Shown: one piece after another, positions 18,726 to 28,060 of the stretch
Layout: every line of letters begins with the position of its first letter
Numbering within the stretch: the stretch's first letter is position 1
Source of the DNA: JAAFHB01 sp038236995
GTDB lineage: Bacteria > Bacteroidota > Bacteroidia > Bacteroidales > Prolixibacteraceae
Length of the DNA stretch: 64,000 bases
NCBI GenBank assembly: GCA_038236995.1
Contig: JBBRZE010000002.1
Coordinates: 1-64,000 of the forward strand
Reading direction: 5' to 3'
The notes under the pieces: model-generated
What the model saw: only the letters and a program-made list of their open reading frames with translations
Told to the model about the DNA's origin: nothing
Databases searched by the model: none
Position numbers and translations under genes: made by a program

Positions 18726-19721
18726 ATGAAGAGAGCAGTAACACTTTTTACCGGTCAATGGGCCGATCTGACACTTGAAACAGTTGCACAAAAAGCCAAA
18801 TCATTCGGATACGATGGTTTGGAACTGGCTTGCTGGGGCGACCATATCGAAGTTGATAAAGCCGATCAGGCTTATTGCGATGCAAAACTTGCATTGCTGA
18901 AAAAATATGATCTCAAGTTATTTTCTATATCTACCCACCTTGTAGGACAGGCCGTTTGCGACAATTCCGATTTTCGCCACAAAGGAATGCTCCCTGCATC
19001 TATCTGGGGTGATGGTGATGCAGAAGGAATCCGTCAACGGGCTGCTGCCGAAATTATTGAAACAGGAAAAGTTGCAAAACGTTTGGGTTTGAAGGTTGTC
19101 AACGGTTTCACCGGAAGCTCCATCTGGCCCTATCTTTATTCCTTCCCTTCCGTATCGCAGGAAGCAATCGAAGATGGATACAAGGATTTCGCCAAACGGT
19201 GGATTCCGATTCTTGATGCTTATCAGGAAATGGGTATCAAATATGCGCTCGAAGTACATCCTACCGAGATTGCTTTTGATATCGAAACGGCAAAAAGGGC
19301 TTTGAAAGCGGTAAATAACCACCCGGCTTTTGGTTTTAACTACGACCCAAGTCACCTTGGTTATCAGGGTGTCGATTACGTTCGGTTCATTTACGAATTT
19401 AGTGACCGGATTTTCCATGTTCACATGAAAGATGTTACCTGGAACGACCACCCCGGAACCATTGGTGTTTTTGGTGGTCATACCGATTTTGGCGATAACC
19501 GTCGTTTCTGGAATTTCAGAAGTGTAGGACGTGGGAAGATCGACTTTGAAAAGATCATCCGTGCTTTGAACGATATTCAATATCTGGGACCGCTTTCCGT
19601 TGAATGGGAAGACAGCGGCATGGACCGCGAAATGGGCGCTGCCGAATCGTGCGAATATGTGAAGAAGAAAGATTTCTCTCCAAGCACATTGGCTTTCGAT
19701 GCTGCGTTCAGCAAAGAATAA
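18726..19721 (+). CDS. Sugar phosphate isomerase/epimerase family (xylose-isomerase-like TIM barrel)
   Basis: 331 residues from the ATG at 18726; an upstream in-frame start at 18702 overlaps the previous stop and adds only polar residues. The barrel shows the divalent-metal ligands expected in this family: YALEVHPTE (Glu), GFNYDPSHLGYQG (Asp), HVHMKD (His) and LSVEWEDSG (Glu). Members isomerise, epimerise or dehydrate sugars and keto-inositols. Close coupling to the upstream Gfo/Idh gene suggests that the oxidised product of that enzyme is the substrate. A strong terminator follows. Confidence 0.85.
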   Translation: MKRAVTLFTGQWADLTLETVAQKAKSFGYDGLELACWGDHIEVDKADQAYCDAKLALLKKYDLKLFSISTHLVGQAVCDNSDFRHKGMLPASIWGDGDAEGIRQRAAAEIIETGKVAKRLGLKVVNGFTGSSIWPYLYSFPSVSQEAIEDGYKDFAKRWIPILDAYQEMGIKYALEVHPTEIAFDIETAKRALKAVNNHPAFGFNYDPSHLGYQGVDYVRFIYEFSDRIFHVHMKDVTWNDHPGTIGVFGGHTDFGDNRRFWNFRSVGRGKIDFEKIIRALNDIQYLGPLSVEWEDSGMDREMGAAESCEYVKKKDFSPSTLAFDAAFSKE

Positions 19722-19747
19722 CAGATAGTTGAAGAAATAATATTTTG

Positions 19748-19776
19748 AAAGGCCGGACGAATATCCGGCCTTTTCT
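19748..19776 (+). terminator. Intrinsic terminator
   Basis: A perfect 10-bp stem, AAAGGCCGGA (19748-19757) with TCCGGCCTTT (19764-19773), a 6-nt loop and a T-rich tail. It ends the Gfo/Idh-epimerase operon. Confidence 0.85.
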
Positions 19777-19876
19777 TGTTAAATAAATTGGCTTTATAAC
19801 GTTTTGCTGAAAAACATGGCTGGTTTTTATTTAAAAGCATATTATCTTAGGTGCAAATTAATGATTCCATTTAAAA

Positions 19877-20998
19877 ATGCAGGTTAACGGCAAAAATTAT
19901 CATACAATCTGGGTTCATCCCGCTAATAATCACATTATCCAGGTAATCGATCAACGCAAATTGCCTTTCGAATTTCAGATCATTGATCTCAAAACATCGG
20001 CTGATGCTTTTGAAGCCATCCGAAACATGACAGTGCGGGGAGCCCCATTGATTGGTGTGACTGGCGCCTATGGCGTCTATCTCAGTTTAATTAACGGTAA
20101 TGAGGCGAATTGGAAATATAATCTGTTGAAGTCAGCTGATTACCTGAAATCAGCGAGACCCACAGCTGTCAACCTCGCAATTCTGATTAATGAGATGATG
20201 GAAAAACTTATTGACTGCCAAACACTAAAGATGGCTTGTCTTATTGCGCTTCTGGAAGCAAACCTAATGAAATCAAGGGAAATAGCATGGTCGGAAGCGA
20301 TTGGTGATTTCGGATGCGAACTGATTGAAGCAATCAGCAAAGAGAAAAACGGTCAGCCAGTCAATATCCTGACGCACTGCAATGCCGGGTGGTTGGCTTG
20401 TATCGACTGGGGAACCGCCACGGCACCAATGTATAAAGCATTTCAAAAGCAAATTCCTATCCACGTATGGGTAGATGAAACAAGACCCCGGAATCAGGGT
20501 GCCCGACTGACTGCATGGGAATTATCGCAGGAAGGGATTCCGCATACGGTAATTCCGGATAACGCGGGTGGCCACCTGATGCAACATGGGAAGGTTGATC
20601 TTTGCATTGTAGGAAGCGACCGGACCACCTCAACGGGTGACGTGGCCAACAAAATCGGGACCTATCTTAAAGCTCTTGCAGCTTTCGACAACAAAATACC
20701 TTTTTACGTGGCACTCCCCTCCTCTTCGATTGATTTTACGATGAAAAATGGTATTCTCGAAATACCAATTGAACAAAGGGATTCTGAGGAGGTTAGTTGG
20801 ATGGAAGGTAAACTTGAAAATGGTGAAATCAGTAAGGTCAGAACCGTCAATGAGCAATCACCTGTAGCCAATTTTGGTTTTGATGTAACACCTGCAAAAT
20901 ATGTTACTGCACTGATTACTGAAAGAGGGATTTGTAAAGCGAACGAAGAGGATATTCTGAGTTTATTCCCGGAACAAAAGAATAAGGATAAAGGATGA
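19877..20998 (+). CDS. mtnA: S-methyl-5-thioribose-1-phosphate isomerase
   Basis: A 373-residue protein. It converts 5-methylthioribose-1-phosphate to the ribulose form in methylthioadenosine salvage. The MtnA blocks are clear: NMTVRGAPLIGVTGAYG, LTHCNAGWLA with the catalytic Cys168, WVDETRPRNQGARLTAWEL, and VGSDRT with the catalytic Asp248. Its length is normal. A short upstream ATG at 19861 runs into a stop after eight codons. Next come a class II aldolase and a split mtnP, so three steps of the pathway are grouped. The aldolase begins 140 bp after the mtnA stop, so shared transcription is likely but not proven. Confidence 0.93.
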   Translation: MQVNGKNYHTIWVHPANNHIIQVIDQRKLPFEFQIIDLKTSADAFEAIRNMTVRGAPLIGVTGAYGVYLSLINGNEANWKYNLLKSADYLKSARPTAVNLAILINEMMEKLIDCQTLKMACLIALLEANLMKSREIAWSEAIGDFGCELIEAISKEKNGQPVNILTHCNAGWLACIDWGTATAPMYKAFQKQIPIHVWVDETRPRNQGARLTAWELSQEGIPHTVIPDNAGGHLMQHGKVDLCIVGSDRTTSTGDVANKIGTYLKALAAFDNKIPFYVALPSSSIDFTMKNGILEIPIEQRDSEEVSWMEGKLENGEISKVRTVNEQSPVANFGFDVTPAKYVTALITERGICKANEEDILSLFPEQKNKDKG

Positions 20999-21138
20999 AA
21001 AACTGCTAACATATTTAAAATATTCAGGTAAAACTTAAAGCACAAGAATCTTACTTTTTCTACTTTCTCATTTTCACTTAAACCTTTTCCCTTTATCTTT
21101 AAAAACTCTTTACCTTTGAACAAACTTAAACTAGATTT

Positions 21139-21762
21139 ATGAATGCAGATCAGCCACAGGATGGCTATATAAAATTTGATTGTCACCTTTCAACCGAAAA
21201 GATCGCAATCCCATCAGAACTATTTGATCCGTTGAACTACTGGAGAGACGAACTATGGAGCAAATGCCTCATTGGCGCCTATCCCGACGGAATTGGTTAT
21301 GGTAATATTTCTATACGTATACCTCAAACCGATCAGTTTTATATCTCAGGTACAGCCACCGGCGGAATCCCGGAACTCGATCAGATTCACTATCCTTTGG
21401 TTGAGCGATGCAATCCTTTGATGAATGCGATCTGGTGCCGCGGATTGATCAAGGCTTCAGCAGAGTCAATGAGCCACGCAGCAATTTACGCTTCCAGTAC
21501 AGAGGTCGGAGCAGTGGTCCATATTCACAACCTTCAATTATGGGAAAAATATCTTGATGTGCTACCGACTACTTCGAAAGAAATTGAATACGGAACACCA
21601 GAAATGGCATTTGAAATCTGTAAAATAATGACCCACCCGGAAACATTAGATAGAAAGATTTTTGTAATGGGTGGTCACAAAGAAGGAATCATCGCATTCG
21701 GCAAAACAATTAAAGAGGCCGCATTAACCATTTTGGCGTTGAATATGGGCGATTCTGCATGA
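21139..21762 (+). CDS. Class II aldolase/adducin family; likely (methylthio)ribulose-1-phosphate aldolase or MtnB-like dehydratase
   Basis: A 207-residue protein. The fold is shown by GYGNISIRI, SAESMSHAAIY with the catalytic-position Glu109, VVHIHN with zinc ligands His128 and His130, and GGHKEG with the third ligand His180. These align with fuculose-1-phosphate aldolase landmarks. Between mtnA and mtnP two roles are possible: MtnB dehydratase of the full methionine salvage pathway, or the aldolase of the shunt giving dihydroxyacetone phosphate and (methylthio)acetaldehyde. No mtnC, mtnD or mtnE lies nearby, which favours the aldolase shunt. The stop overlaps an ATG of the mtnP frame (ATGA at 21759), suggesting translational coupling. 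Confidence 0.75.
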   Translation: MNADQPQDGYIKFDCHLSTEKIAIPSELFDPLNYWRDELWSKCLIGAYPDGIGYGNISIRIPQTDQFYISGTATGGIPELDQIHYPLVERCNPLMNAIWCRGLIKASAESMSHAAIYASSTEVGAVVHIHNLQLWEKYLDVLPTTSKEIEYGTPEMAFEICKIMTHPETLDRKIFVMGGHKEGIIAFGKTIKEAALTILALNMGDSA

Positions 21763-21788
21763 TCGCCCCAACAATATACAATCATATA

Positions 21789-22346
21789 ATGAAAAAAATC
21801 GCAATCATTGGAGGATCAGGGCTTGAAAATCCTGAAATTATGAAAAATCCGGATCGTATTTCGATAAAAACACCTTATGGTGACCCAAGTTCCGATTTTA
21901 TTTGCGGAACGATCGGGCAGGTGGAAGTGGTTCTGTTATCGCGACATGGGCGTGACCATACCATTCCCCCATCACAGGTTAACAATAGGGCTAATTTATT
22001 TTCCATTCAGCAATTGGAATGTTCACATATTCTTGCAACAACCGCATGTGGCAGTCTTCGTGAAAATATAGGAAGAGGAGACCTCGTTATCCCCGATCAA
22101 TTTATTGATTTTACGCGGTATCGTGAAACAACCTTTTTTAAGGAGTTCCTGCCCAATGATATGAAACACACGCCTATGGCAGACCCTTTTGATAAATACC
22201 TCCGGGAGAAACTGATAGCAGCAGGTTGTGAACTTGATTTAAACATTCATCAAAACGGCTGCATAATTACAATTGAAGGACCCAGGTTCTCAACACGGGC
22301 TGAATCCCATATGTTCCGAAGCTGGGGAGGCGACATGATAGTTTAA
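21789..22346 (+). pseudogene. mtnP: S-methyl-5'-thioadenosine phosphorylase, 5' fragment disrupted by the element
   Basis: This frame encodes MtnP up to FRSWGGDM and then runs into the inserted element, ending at a TAA at 22344. The family blocks IAIIGGSGL, SRHGRDHTIPPSQVNNRAN, CGSLRE and IEGPRFSTRAESHMFR are intact. The rest of the protein (NMSTAPE onward) is found at 28086-28281. Genuine mtnP codons stop at 22339. I chose the ATG at 21789 because MKKIAIIGGSG fits the family; an in-frame ATG at 21759 overlaps the aldolase stop and could add ten residues. The fragment lacks the C-terminal third with part of the nucleoside and phosphate site, so it is probably inactive as it stands. Confidence 0.92.
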
Positions 22347-22362
22347 CTCTCGAATATATACC
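22338..22362. other. attL: crossover AT plus element arm
   Basis: Core AT at 22338-22339, followed by a 23-bp element arm ending in ATATACC at 22362. The complement of this arm begins GGTATAT, exactly as does the arm at 28061, and both arms are 23 bp from the core. A CTCGAA/TTCGAG inverted repeat (22349-22354 and 22387-22392) brackets the short leader of the recombinase gene. Confidence 0.75.
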
Positions 22363-22393
22363 TATATTTACAGCGAATTAAAAAAGTTCGAGT

Positions 22394-24088
22394 ATGAAAA
22401 AGGTTATTGCTTACTTAAGAGTGTCCACTGGCACACAAAATGAAGAAAGACAATCAGAGTTAATTGAGAAACATTGTTCAACAATGAACTATGAAATTGT
22501 TGATACAATCAAAGAAGAAAGAATGTCGGGTTCATTAAAAGATAGAACAGGGTTAAACAAGCTTAAACAATTAACGAAAGATGATTGTGATATGGTTATT
22601 ATCTCGGAAACTTCCAGATTAAGCCGTGAAGATAGACTAATATCTTTGGTAAATAATATTCAAATTCTTTTAGATGAAAATATAGATGTTTACTTTTTGA
22701 ATAATAATAGGCTTTTAAAAGGTGGGCAAGAATTAAGTATTGAAGAATGTATTATATTATTAGTTGAGGCAAAAGCCAATTCTGATGAAAGAAAAAAGAT
22801 TGTAGAACGTTGTTTATCTGGCAGAATTAGTAAGGTAAAACAAGGTTGTTACGGTGGGCACAAAGTAGCCTATGGATTCAAAATAATTCCTAATAAATTG
22901 AGAGTTGGAAGTAGTAAAGAGTTCGGGAAAAGTCTTTTAGTAATTGACGAAGATAAGAGGCAAACAGTTGAATTAATATTTGATTTAATTGCTAACAAAG
23001 GGTACACAATTAGAAGTTCTTCAAAGTACTTAAATGATTTAGGAATTGATAAGAGTATTGAAAATTGGACATTCTTTTTAATTAAGAGTATTATTCACAA
23101 TTCTTTATATTGTGGTTTATATACGTTCGGAGGCGAAACAATTGAAACACCGGAAATAATTACCAAAGAATTATTTGATAAGGCACAAATAAAATTAAAA
23201 AGTAATCAGCTATTTGTTAATAAAGGAAATGTAAACTACAATATATTAAAAGGTTTGGCAAAGTGTCCCTGTGGGAGTTCTTTAATGATTACTAAAAGGG
23301 GAACAGGAAATACATACTATAATTGTACGAAAAAACAGGGTAATTATCAGATTTGTAATTGTACCAACGTCGGAATAAATGCCAGTAATTTAAATAATAT
23401 AGTTTGGAAAGTAACCAAAGCATTTTTAAATAAAACTGATTTTGCTTTAAAAACAGAACAAGCCGGAAAAGGAATAGATATTGAGATTCAACATTTAGAG
23501 AATAAAATAAATAACCAATCGGAGGAACTAACGGTAATTGATAAGAAAATCGAAAGTACATTAGATTTATTAATTAACTCAACTGATGAACAGAGGCGAA
23601 TTATTAAGCGTAAATTTGATGAATTGGTAAATAATCAAACTGAACTAAAAGAGGTTATTAAATCACTTAATATTGAACTTACAAAGCTACTTACTAAAAG
23701 GAAAGATTTTAATACTTATGAAGAATCCGAACTAATGGAAAATTTAACGGATATTGAGAAAAATACCATCTATAAAAAATTCATTAGTGAGGTGGTTTAT
23801 TATTCGGTAACAAAGTACAAAGGTTTTATTGTAATTACATTTAAGAACGGATTTAAAAGTATTTTAAGTTATACCAATAGAGTTAATTTATCAGTTTATG
23901 AATTGCCTCAAAGCTTCAATTTTAACCCTTTAACACGTAAAGTAATTGGTCCATTTTATGATACAAGTAATATTTCTGAAACTAACTTCGAATTTCCCAC
24001 CGCTTACACCAAAGAATTAACTTATGAAGAAATAACGAAAGATAAATCATTTACAACTGTATTAATTAAAGAACCAATTGAAATATAA
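22394..24088 (+). CDS. Large serine recombinase (integrase)
   Basis: A 564-residue protein. The resolvase domain starts with IAYLRVST; Ser11 is the nucleophile and Arg9 a catalytic arginine, with SETSRLSRED at 71-80. A recombinase domain (about 155-270) is followed by a zinc-ribbon region with Cys291, Cys293, Cys311 and Cys321/323. A coiled coil at about 355-440 and a C-terminal tail complete the large serine integrase layout. It starts 32 bp inside the element beside attL, the usual place for such integrases, and is presumably the enzyme that inserted the element in mtnP. Excision normally also needs a small directionality factor. Codon use is AT-rich, unlike the mtn genes. Confidence 0.93.
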   Translation: MKKVIAYLRVSTGTQNEERQSELIEKHCSTMNYEIVDTIKEERMSGSLKDRTGLNKLKQLTKDDCDMVIISETSRLSREDRLISLVNNIQILLDENIDVYFLNNNRLLKGGQELSIEECIILLVEAKANSDERKKIVERCLSGRISKVKQGCYGGHKVAYGFKIIPNKLRVGSSKEFGKSLLVIDEDKRQTVELIFDLIANKGYTIRSSSKYLNDLGIDKSIENWTFFLIKSIIHNSLYCGLYTFGGETIETPEIITKELFDKAQIKLKSNQLFVNKGNVNYNILKGLAKCPCGSSLMITKRGTGNTYYNCTKKQGNYQICNCTNVGINASNLNNIVWKVTKAFLNKTDFALKTEQAGKGIDIEIQHLENKINNQSEELTVIDKKIESTLDLLINSTDEQRRIIKRKFDELVNNQTELKEVIKSLNIELTKLLTKRKDFNTYEESELMENLTDIEKNTIYKKFISEVVYYSVTKYKGFIVITFKNGFKSILSYTNRVNLSVYELPQSFNFNPLTRKVIGPFYDTSNISETNFEFPTAYTKELTYEEITKDKSFTTVLIKEPIEI

Positions 24089-24142
24089 TTTAAGAATCAA
24101 AGAAGAAAGTGAAATTTTAAAAGGTGTTTTTAAAAGGAAAAT

Positions 24143-24175
24143 AAAGCCTACTATGATTTAGATAGTAGGCTTTTA
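24143..24175 (+). terminator. Intrinsic terminator of the recombinase gene
   Basis: A 12-bp stem, AAAGCCTACTAT (24143-24154) with ATAGTAGGCTTT (24162-24173), a 7-nt loop and TTTT. It also lies beyond the end of the leftward HNH gene. Confidence 0.8.
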
Positions 24176-24245
24176 ATTCATCATTTAGTCTTTTGTTTAC
24201 TTAATTTCTTTTCTTCTTTGTCTTTATCTCTTTTCATTTTATTAT

Positions 24246-24569
24246 TTACATTAAATCATTTTCCCATCTATTTTCTGGATTTATTTCATTTTTATCTTCA
24301 TACTCTCTAATCATCTGAATACATTCCGTATTAAAAAAATCTCTATCGTTTATATCGTGAAGTTTGTTATGACATTTTGCACACAAACAAATTAAATAAT
24401 TATCCTTTGCCTCTCACGGTTTGCCATTATACGCAATATGATGGATTACTAAATTTGTCCTGCTGTGGCATCGCATACACTCTTCACCTCTTAATAAAAA
24501 TATCTCTTTACGCCTTGCTTTTCATTCTGGCATTTTTAATAATTTTTGATAATCCGATTTATTAATCAT
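24246..24569 (-). pseudogene. HNH endonuclease-like gene with two in-frame UGA codons
   Basis: A 108-codon frame from ATG 24569 to TAA 24246. It reads as a complete HNH protein: the EECMRCHSRTNLVIHH block (zinc Cys pair, then HH), AYNGKP, and NYLICLCAKCHNKLH (second Cys pair and final His). Two UGA codons interrupt it: codon 16 (24522-24524, after KMPE) and codon 52 (24414-24416, after NGKP). In this HNH family both places are normally Trp (PEW and KPW), so each looks like UGG changed to UGA. A third Trp (NRWEND) is UGG. The ATG overlaps the last codons of the upstream ATPase gene by 8 bp, showing it was an operon partner. It is most likely a pseudogene. Confidence 0.75.
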
Positions 24570-26445
24570 TTTGAATAAATATAAATTTTTCTTTTACAAT
24601 AACGTAACCCTTAACCATCTTTTTAATTTTCACATAAATTTCACCCTCCTTTTTCTTCTTTGTAATCATTCGGGTGTTTAACTCAATAATAAAGTATTTT
24701 TCTAAATCGCTTCCTTTAGCCGTCTTTTTGATTTTTAGCGTATCATAGGCATTTTGAATTTTACTTTTACAATCTTCCAGACTTATGAACTCATTGCGTC
24801 TAACACCTTCATTTGATAAAATACGTGCAATTTTATTTTCCTGTGTACTATCGGAACAGGCAATAATTTTTCGTTTAATATTCGTTTGATTATATTTTAA
24901 ATTTCTTACTTCCTCAACTCCTAATATATTGTAAGCATCTTTCATAATGTCATAGGCACTTTCTAAAAGTGAAAATCTTTCTTCGTCTGTTTTACTAACC
25001 ATTGAATAAAGAAAATCTTTGTTCGGGGTTGTTTCATTTTTCAAAGTAACGTATTGTTCAAAAGCATCATTAAACTTTACTTTTTTAGTTTTATTCGTTT
25101 TAAGTAAATCTGTCGGTTCAATCCTATGCAAAGTATTAACACTTTTAAAACTGTTCTTTTCCTGTTCTTCTTTTACTATGGCAATAGTTGAATAAGTTTG
25201 CATTGCTAATTTATACTTATTCAAATCATACGAAATCAAATTATTATCAATCTGATAAACTCCATTAATTTTGGTAATGTACTTTTCATTTAATTCATCT
25301 TCCGTAATTTTTGATTTACTTAAATCTGATACTTTATTATATGTTTCAATAAATATATTTGCATCTTCTTTTAATATATTGGTTTGGTTCTTATATTCTT
25401 CAAATGTTTTATAATTATTATATCTTGTTTCTTTAAAAATGTGCAATGCTTCACTCCTATACTTTGTATTTCTTAAACGTCCTAATATTTGCCTAAATGA
25501 AGTACTAATATCATTTAAAGTATATGCTTTGCTTCCGTCTGAAACTATTATATATTGCCCTTCTATGTCTGAAATATCCGAACCCTCAAAACATGTTGAG
25601 GTGTAAAAGTTAATTTTCTTTGCTTCGCTTCCTACTTCACTTCTTACAATTCCTTGCACTGAATTTTTATAACTCTTATTTCCTGTACTCCATACGGCTC
25701 TGCAATTATCATTCGTTAATTCACAGGCTTTTATTAACCGTGCAATTATTTCAACCGAATTAACAAATATATGAGCGTTTTGTAATCTGTTAGTTAAGTA
25801 ATCATTAATTACTTTCTTTGTTGTTGCCTCAACTTGAATTGTCCTTACATTTTCTATTTTTATTAATTCAAGTTCAAACGGTGCAATTATTAAAGGAATA
25901 TCTTTTAATTCATCTAACATAAATTCCGGTTCATTCGGGGTTGCTGTCATGAAACACCATTTATCAAACAGTTTGTAAGCTTCCATTAATCGCTTTATTG
26001 CGTTCTTTCTTAATTTGTAATTATTCATAATATAATGTACTTCATCTATTAATAAAAAGTAATCTTTTAACTTTCTTTGTTTTGTTTCACTCTCATTTAA
26101 TTCGTTTATTGCTTCTATTACTTTATAAAGTGAATCATAAGTTGTAATGATTTTATGGACCTTATTTGTTTTTAAAAATTCAATTATATCATATTTTGTT
26201 ATTCCTGCTTTTACTCCAAACATTTTAAAATCGGTTGGGGTTCTTCCGTTTGTGTTTGGGTATTGGTTTACTTTGTTATTAATCATTTGTTCCAATGGCA
26301 CGGCAATAATTGAATCTCTATTCATGTTCTCTATCTCTAAAGTAGTTCCACCGCAACCAGTTGCAACCTTATTAAATACACAGTTTGAAGGCAAACCGTT
26401 TTGTTTATAATCTTCAAAATCGGATAAGTAAATTTGTTTTTCCAT
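24562..26445 (-). CDS. Divergent SF2 helicase-like ATPase of the element
   Basis: A 627-residue protein. Helicase-like motifs appear in order: ATGCGGTTLEI (28-38) at the Walker A position, LLIDEVHYI (DEVH at 134-137), MTATP (166-170) as motif III, STCFEGSDI (283-291), and QILGRLRN (319-326) resembling motif VI. The Walker A lysine is replaced by Gly33, so nucleotide binding must differ from standard SF2 enzymes, or Lys26 substitutes for it. The C-terminal 300 residues are basic and unrecognised. Replication or maintenance of the element is a plausible role. The gene is led by the ribbon-helix-helix gene and overlaps the HNH start. Confidence 0.65.
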   Translation of the reverse strand: MEKQIYLSDFEDYKQNGLPSNCVFNKVATGCGGTTLEIENMNRDSIIAVPLEQMINNKVNQYPNTNGRTPTDFKMFGVKAGITKYDIIEFLKTNKVHKIITTYDSLYKVIEAINELNESETKQRKLKDYFLLIDEVHYIMNNYKLRKNAIKRLMEAYKLFDKWCFMTATPNEPEFMLDELKDIPLIIAPFELELIKIENVRTIQVEATTKKVINDYLTNRLQNAHIFVNSVEIIARLIKACELTNDNCRAVWSTGNKSYKNSVQGIVRSEVGSEAKKINFYTSTCFEGSDISDIEGQYIIVSDGSKAYTLNDISTSFRQILGRLRNTKYRSEALHIFKETRYNNYKTFEEYKNQTNILKEDANIFIETYNKVSDLSKSKITEDELNEKYITKINGVYQIDNNLISYDLNKYKLAMQTYSTIAIVKEEQEKNSFKSVNTLHRIEPTDLLKTNKTKKVKFNDAFEQYVTLKNETTPNKDFLYSMVSKTDEERFSLLESAYDIMKDAYNILGVEEVRNLKYNQTNIKRKIIACSDSTQENKIARILSNEGVRRNEFISLEDCKSKIQNAYDTLKIKKTAKGSDLEKYFIIELNTRMITKKKKEGEIYVKIKKMVKGYVIVKEKFIFIQND

Positions 26446-26663
26446 AATGTTTTATTCTTATTCTTTGTTTAATTCTTAAATGTTCATATCTATTTGTTTA
26501 TTGGTAATCTATTGCGTTTAATGGTATCTTAATTTATTATTCATTCAAGTACTCAACTGTTAATAAGAAAAGCAAATTAAAGGACAATTCAACTTTTTTT
26601 GATTCTGAAATAATCTTATAGGAGATATTCACTTTCAGGATTGAAAAAAGTTTTTTCGCATTT

Positions 26664-26692
26664 AAAAAAAGTTCCCGCACTAATACAGGAAC
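26664..26692 (-). terminator. Intrinsic terminator between the RHH and ATPase genes
   Basis: On the minus strand GTTCCTG and CGGGAAC pair around an 8-nt loop (26671-26692, one G-T pair) and are followed by seven T. It lies just after the RHH stop and would attenuate readthrough to the ATPase gene. Confidence 0.65.
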
Positions 26693-26710
26693 AATTTAAA
26701 CATTCGACAT

Positions 26711-26887
26711 TTAAACATCATCACAATCATTTTCTTTTACTTTTAATCTTTCAATCTCATTATTTATTGCATCTCTTATCAATCGGGAAATTGTTATTTG
26801 GTTAATCTTTGCGTATTTAGTTATTAATGATTTCATTTCATTTGTCACTCTAATCATTATTTGGGCATCATTTGTTAATATGTTCAT
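26711..26887 (-). CDS. Small ribbon-helix-helix DNA-binding protein
   Basis: A 58-residue protein. The core has a short beta strand (QIMIRVT), helix A (NEMKSLITKYAKIN), a turn (QIT) and helix B (ISRLIRDAINNEIERLK), the Arc/CopG-type ribbon-helix-helix pattern, with an acidic tail. Such proteins dimerise and bind operator repeats; on small elements they regulate replication or partition genes. It starts at the edge of the 1.2-kb repeat region and precedes the ATPase gene, so it may bind those repeats or act as a recombination directionality factor. The specific role is inferred. Confidence 0.7.
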   Translation of the reverse strand: MNILTNDAQIMIRVTNEMKSLITKYAKINQITISRLIRDAINNEIERLKVKENDCDDV

Positions 26888-28060
26888 AGTTTATTTATTT
26901 AAGTAGTGTTAATAATATTATTGCGGTAACATTTAAAATCAATTGTGCAATTACAATTCGATTAACATTCATAATTCAGTTGGTAATATTTTTAATTCTC
27001 ATAGTGTTTAAAGTGTTATTCATTAATTAATTGAAAATCTATTGACTTGTATATATTGATTATCTGAAAATTAATTTTATCTCATAAGGGGGAGGGGGGT
27101 TTCAAAGGAACAGGTCACACGCTTAACCACGCGGTATCTCTCGAAAACACGAACGGCAATATTATCTTTGTGGTGGGGTTTTATCTATGTATTACAAATT
27201 ACCCTTATTATTCTGGAATTTGAGTAAATAAAGAATCATTTGATTTTTTGGTGTATTACATTTTCCCTTCCTACTATATGAGTTAATAACTTGTATGTAA
27301 AATTTCACTATTTACAATATTTCATTAATAATCGAATTTTTGAACGGCTAAATCATTTCCTTTTACAAATTACCTCAACAATCTGAAAATACAAAGAATG
27401 AAGGTATGTTTTAATTTTATTAATGTATTACGTATTGTATTACATATTACTAGGGGTATAACTTGCAGTAATGTAAACCGATTTGAACTATTATTTTAAT
27501 TCAATTTCAGCACTATTTTAGTGAAGTTGATAATCATACTTATTTTTAAAAATAACCTCTTAAAAGCAATGGATTATTTGATAAATATTTTTTCAGTATT
27601 ACCGATTGTCCTTCACTATATGAGTTAATAATGTGTATAAAATAATTCTCGATTACTAATAATTCTGTAATACTATGAATTTTGATTCTCTATTCCGGTT
27701 TGATTACTCCATTATCTTACTTCGATTTATTGGGAGAATCTCAACAACCTCTTAAAATCTCAAAGTGTAAAACATTCCCGTATCACTTAAAAATTGAATT
27801 TTAAAGCCTAATCAGTTTATTCCTTTCCTTTTTACTACTTACAAAATTAATGAATCATCCGCACTTTAAATTCATAAATGTATTACAAAATGAATCCGTA
27901 CCATTTATGAATTGTTTTACTCCGTGGTCCAGGGAAAGGCAAAGGATAAATTAAATTTCTCTATCAAACAGGGTTTAAATCGTCCGGTCGGGTGAATCTC
28001 AAAAAATCGGGGAGGTTAAACTCTCCATCTCAGGGGGAAAATTGGCAATAATTCATCATA
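26888..28060. other. Non-coding repeat region of the element, candidate origin/control region
   Basis: About 1.17 kb without a convincing gene and very AT-rich. The 8-mer TGTATTAC occurs at 27188, 27252, 27424, 27436 and 27879, often followed by AAAT or ATAT. A 17-bp direct repeat occurs at 27273 and 27615. A G-rich run (27085-27101) and a GC-richer patch (27110-27180) stand out. Short repeats in AT-rich DNA next to a DNA-binding gene and a helicase-like gene resemble the iterons of a replication origin, but no DnaA box or nick site is identified. Confidence 0.45.
27273..27631. repeat. Pair of 17-bp direct repeats
   Basis: ACTATATGAGTTAATAA occurs at 27273-27289 and 27615-27631, each preceded by CCTTC or CCTTCCT. 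The copies are 342 bp apart, inside the element's non-coding region. They could be binding sites for the element's RHH protein. Confidence 0.7.

Noticed and set aside
24377..24565. A 62-codon plus-strand frame inside the element.
   Set aside because: It is antisense to the HNH gene and its residues show no domain; the minus-strand reading explains the conservation pattern.
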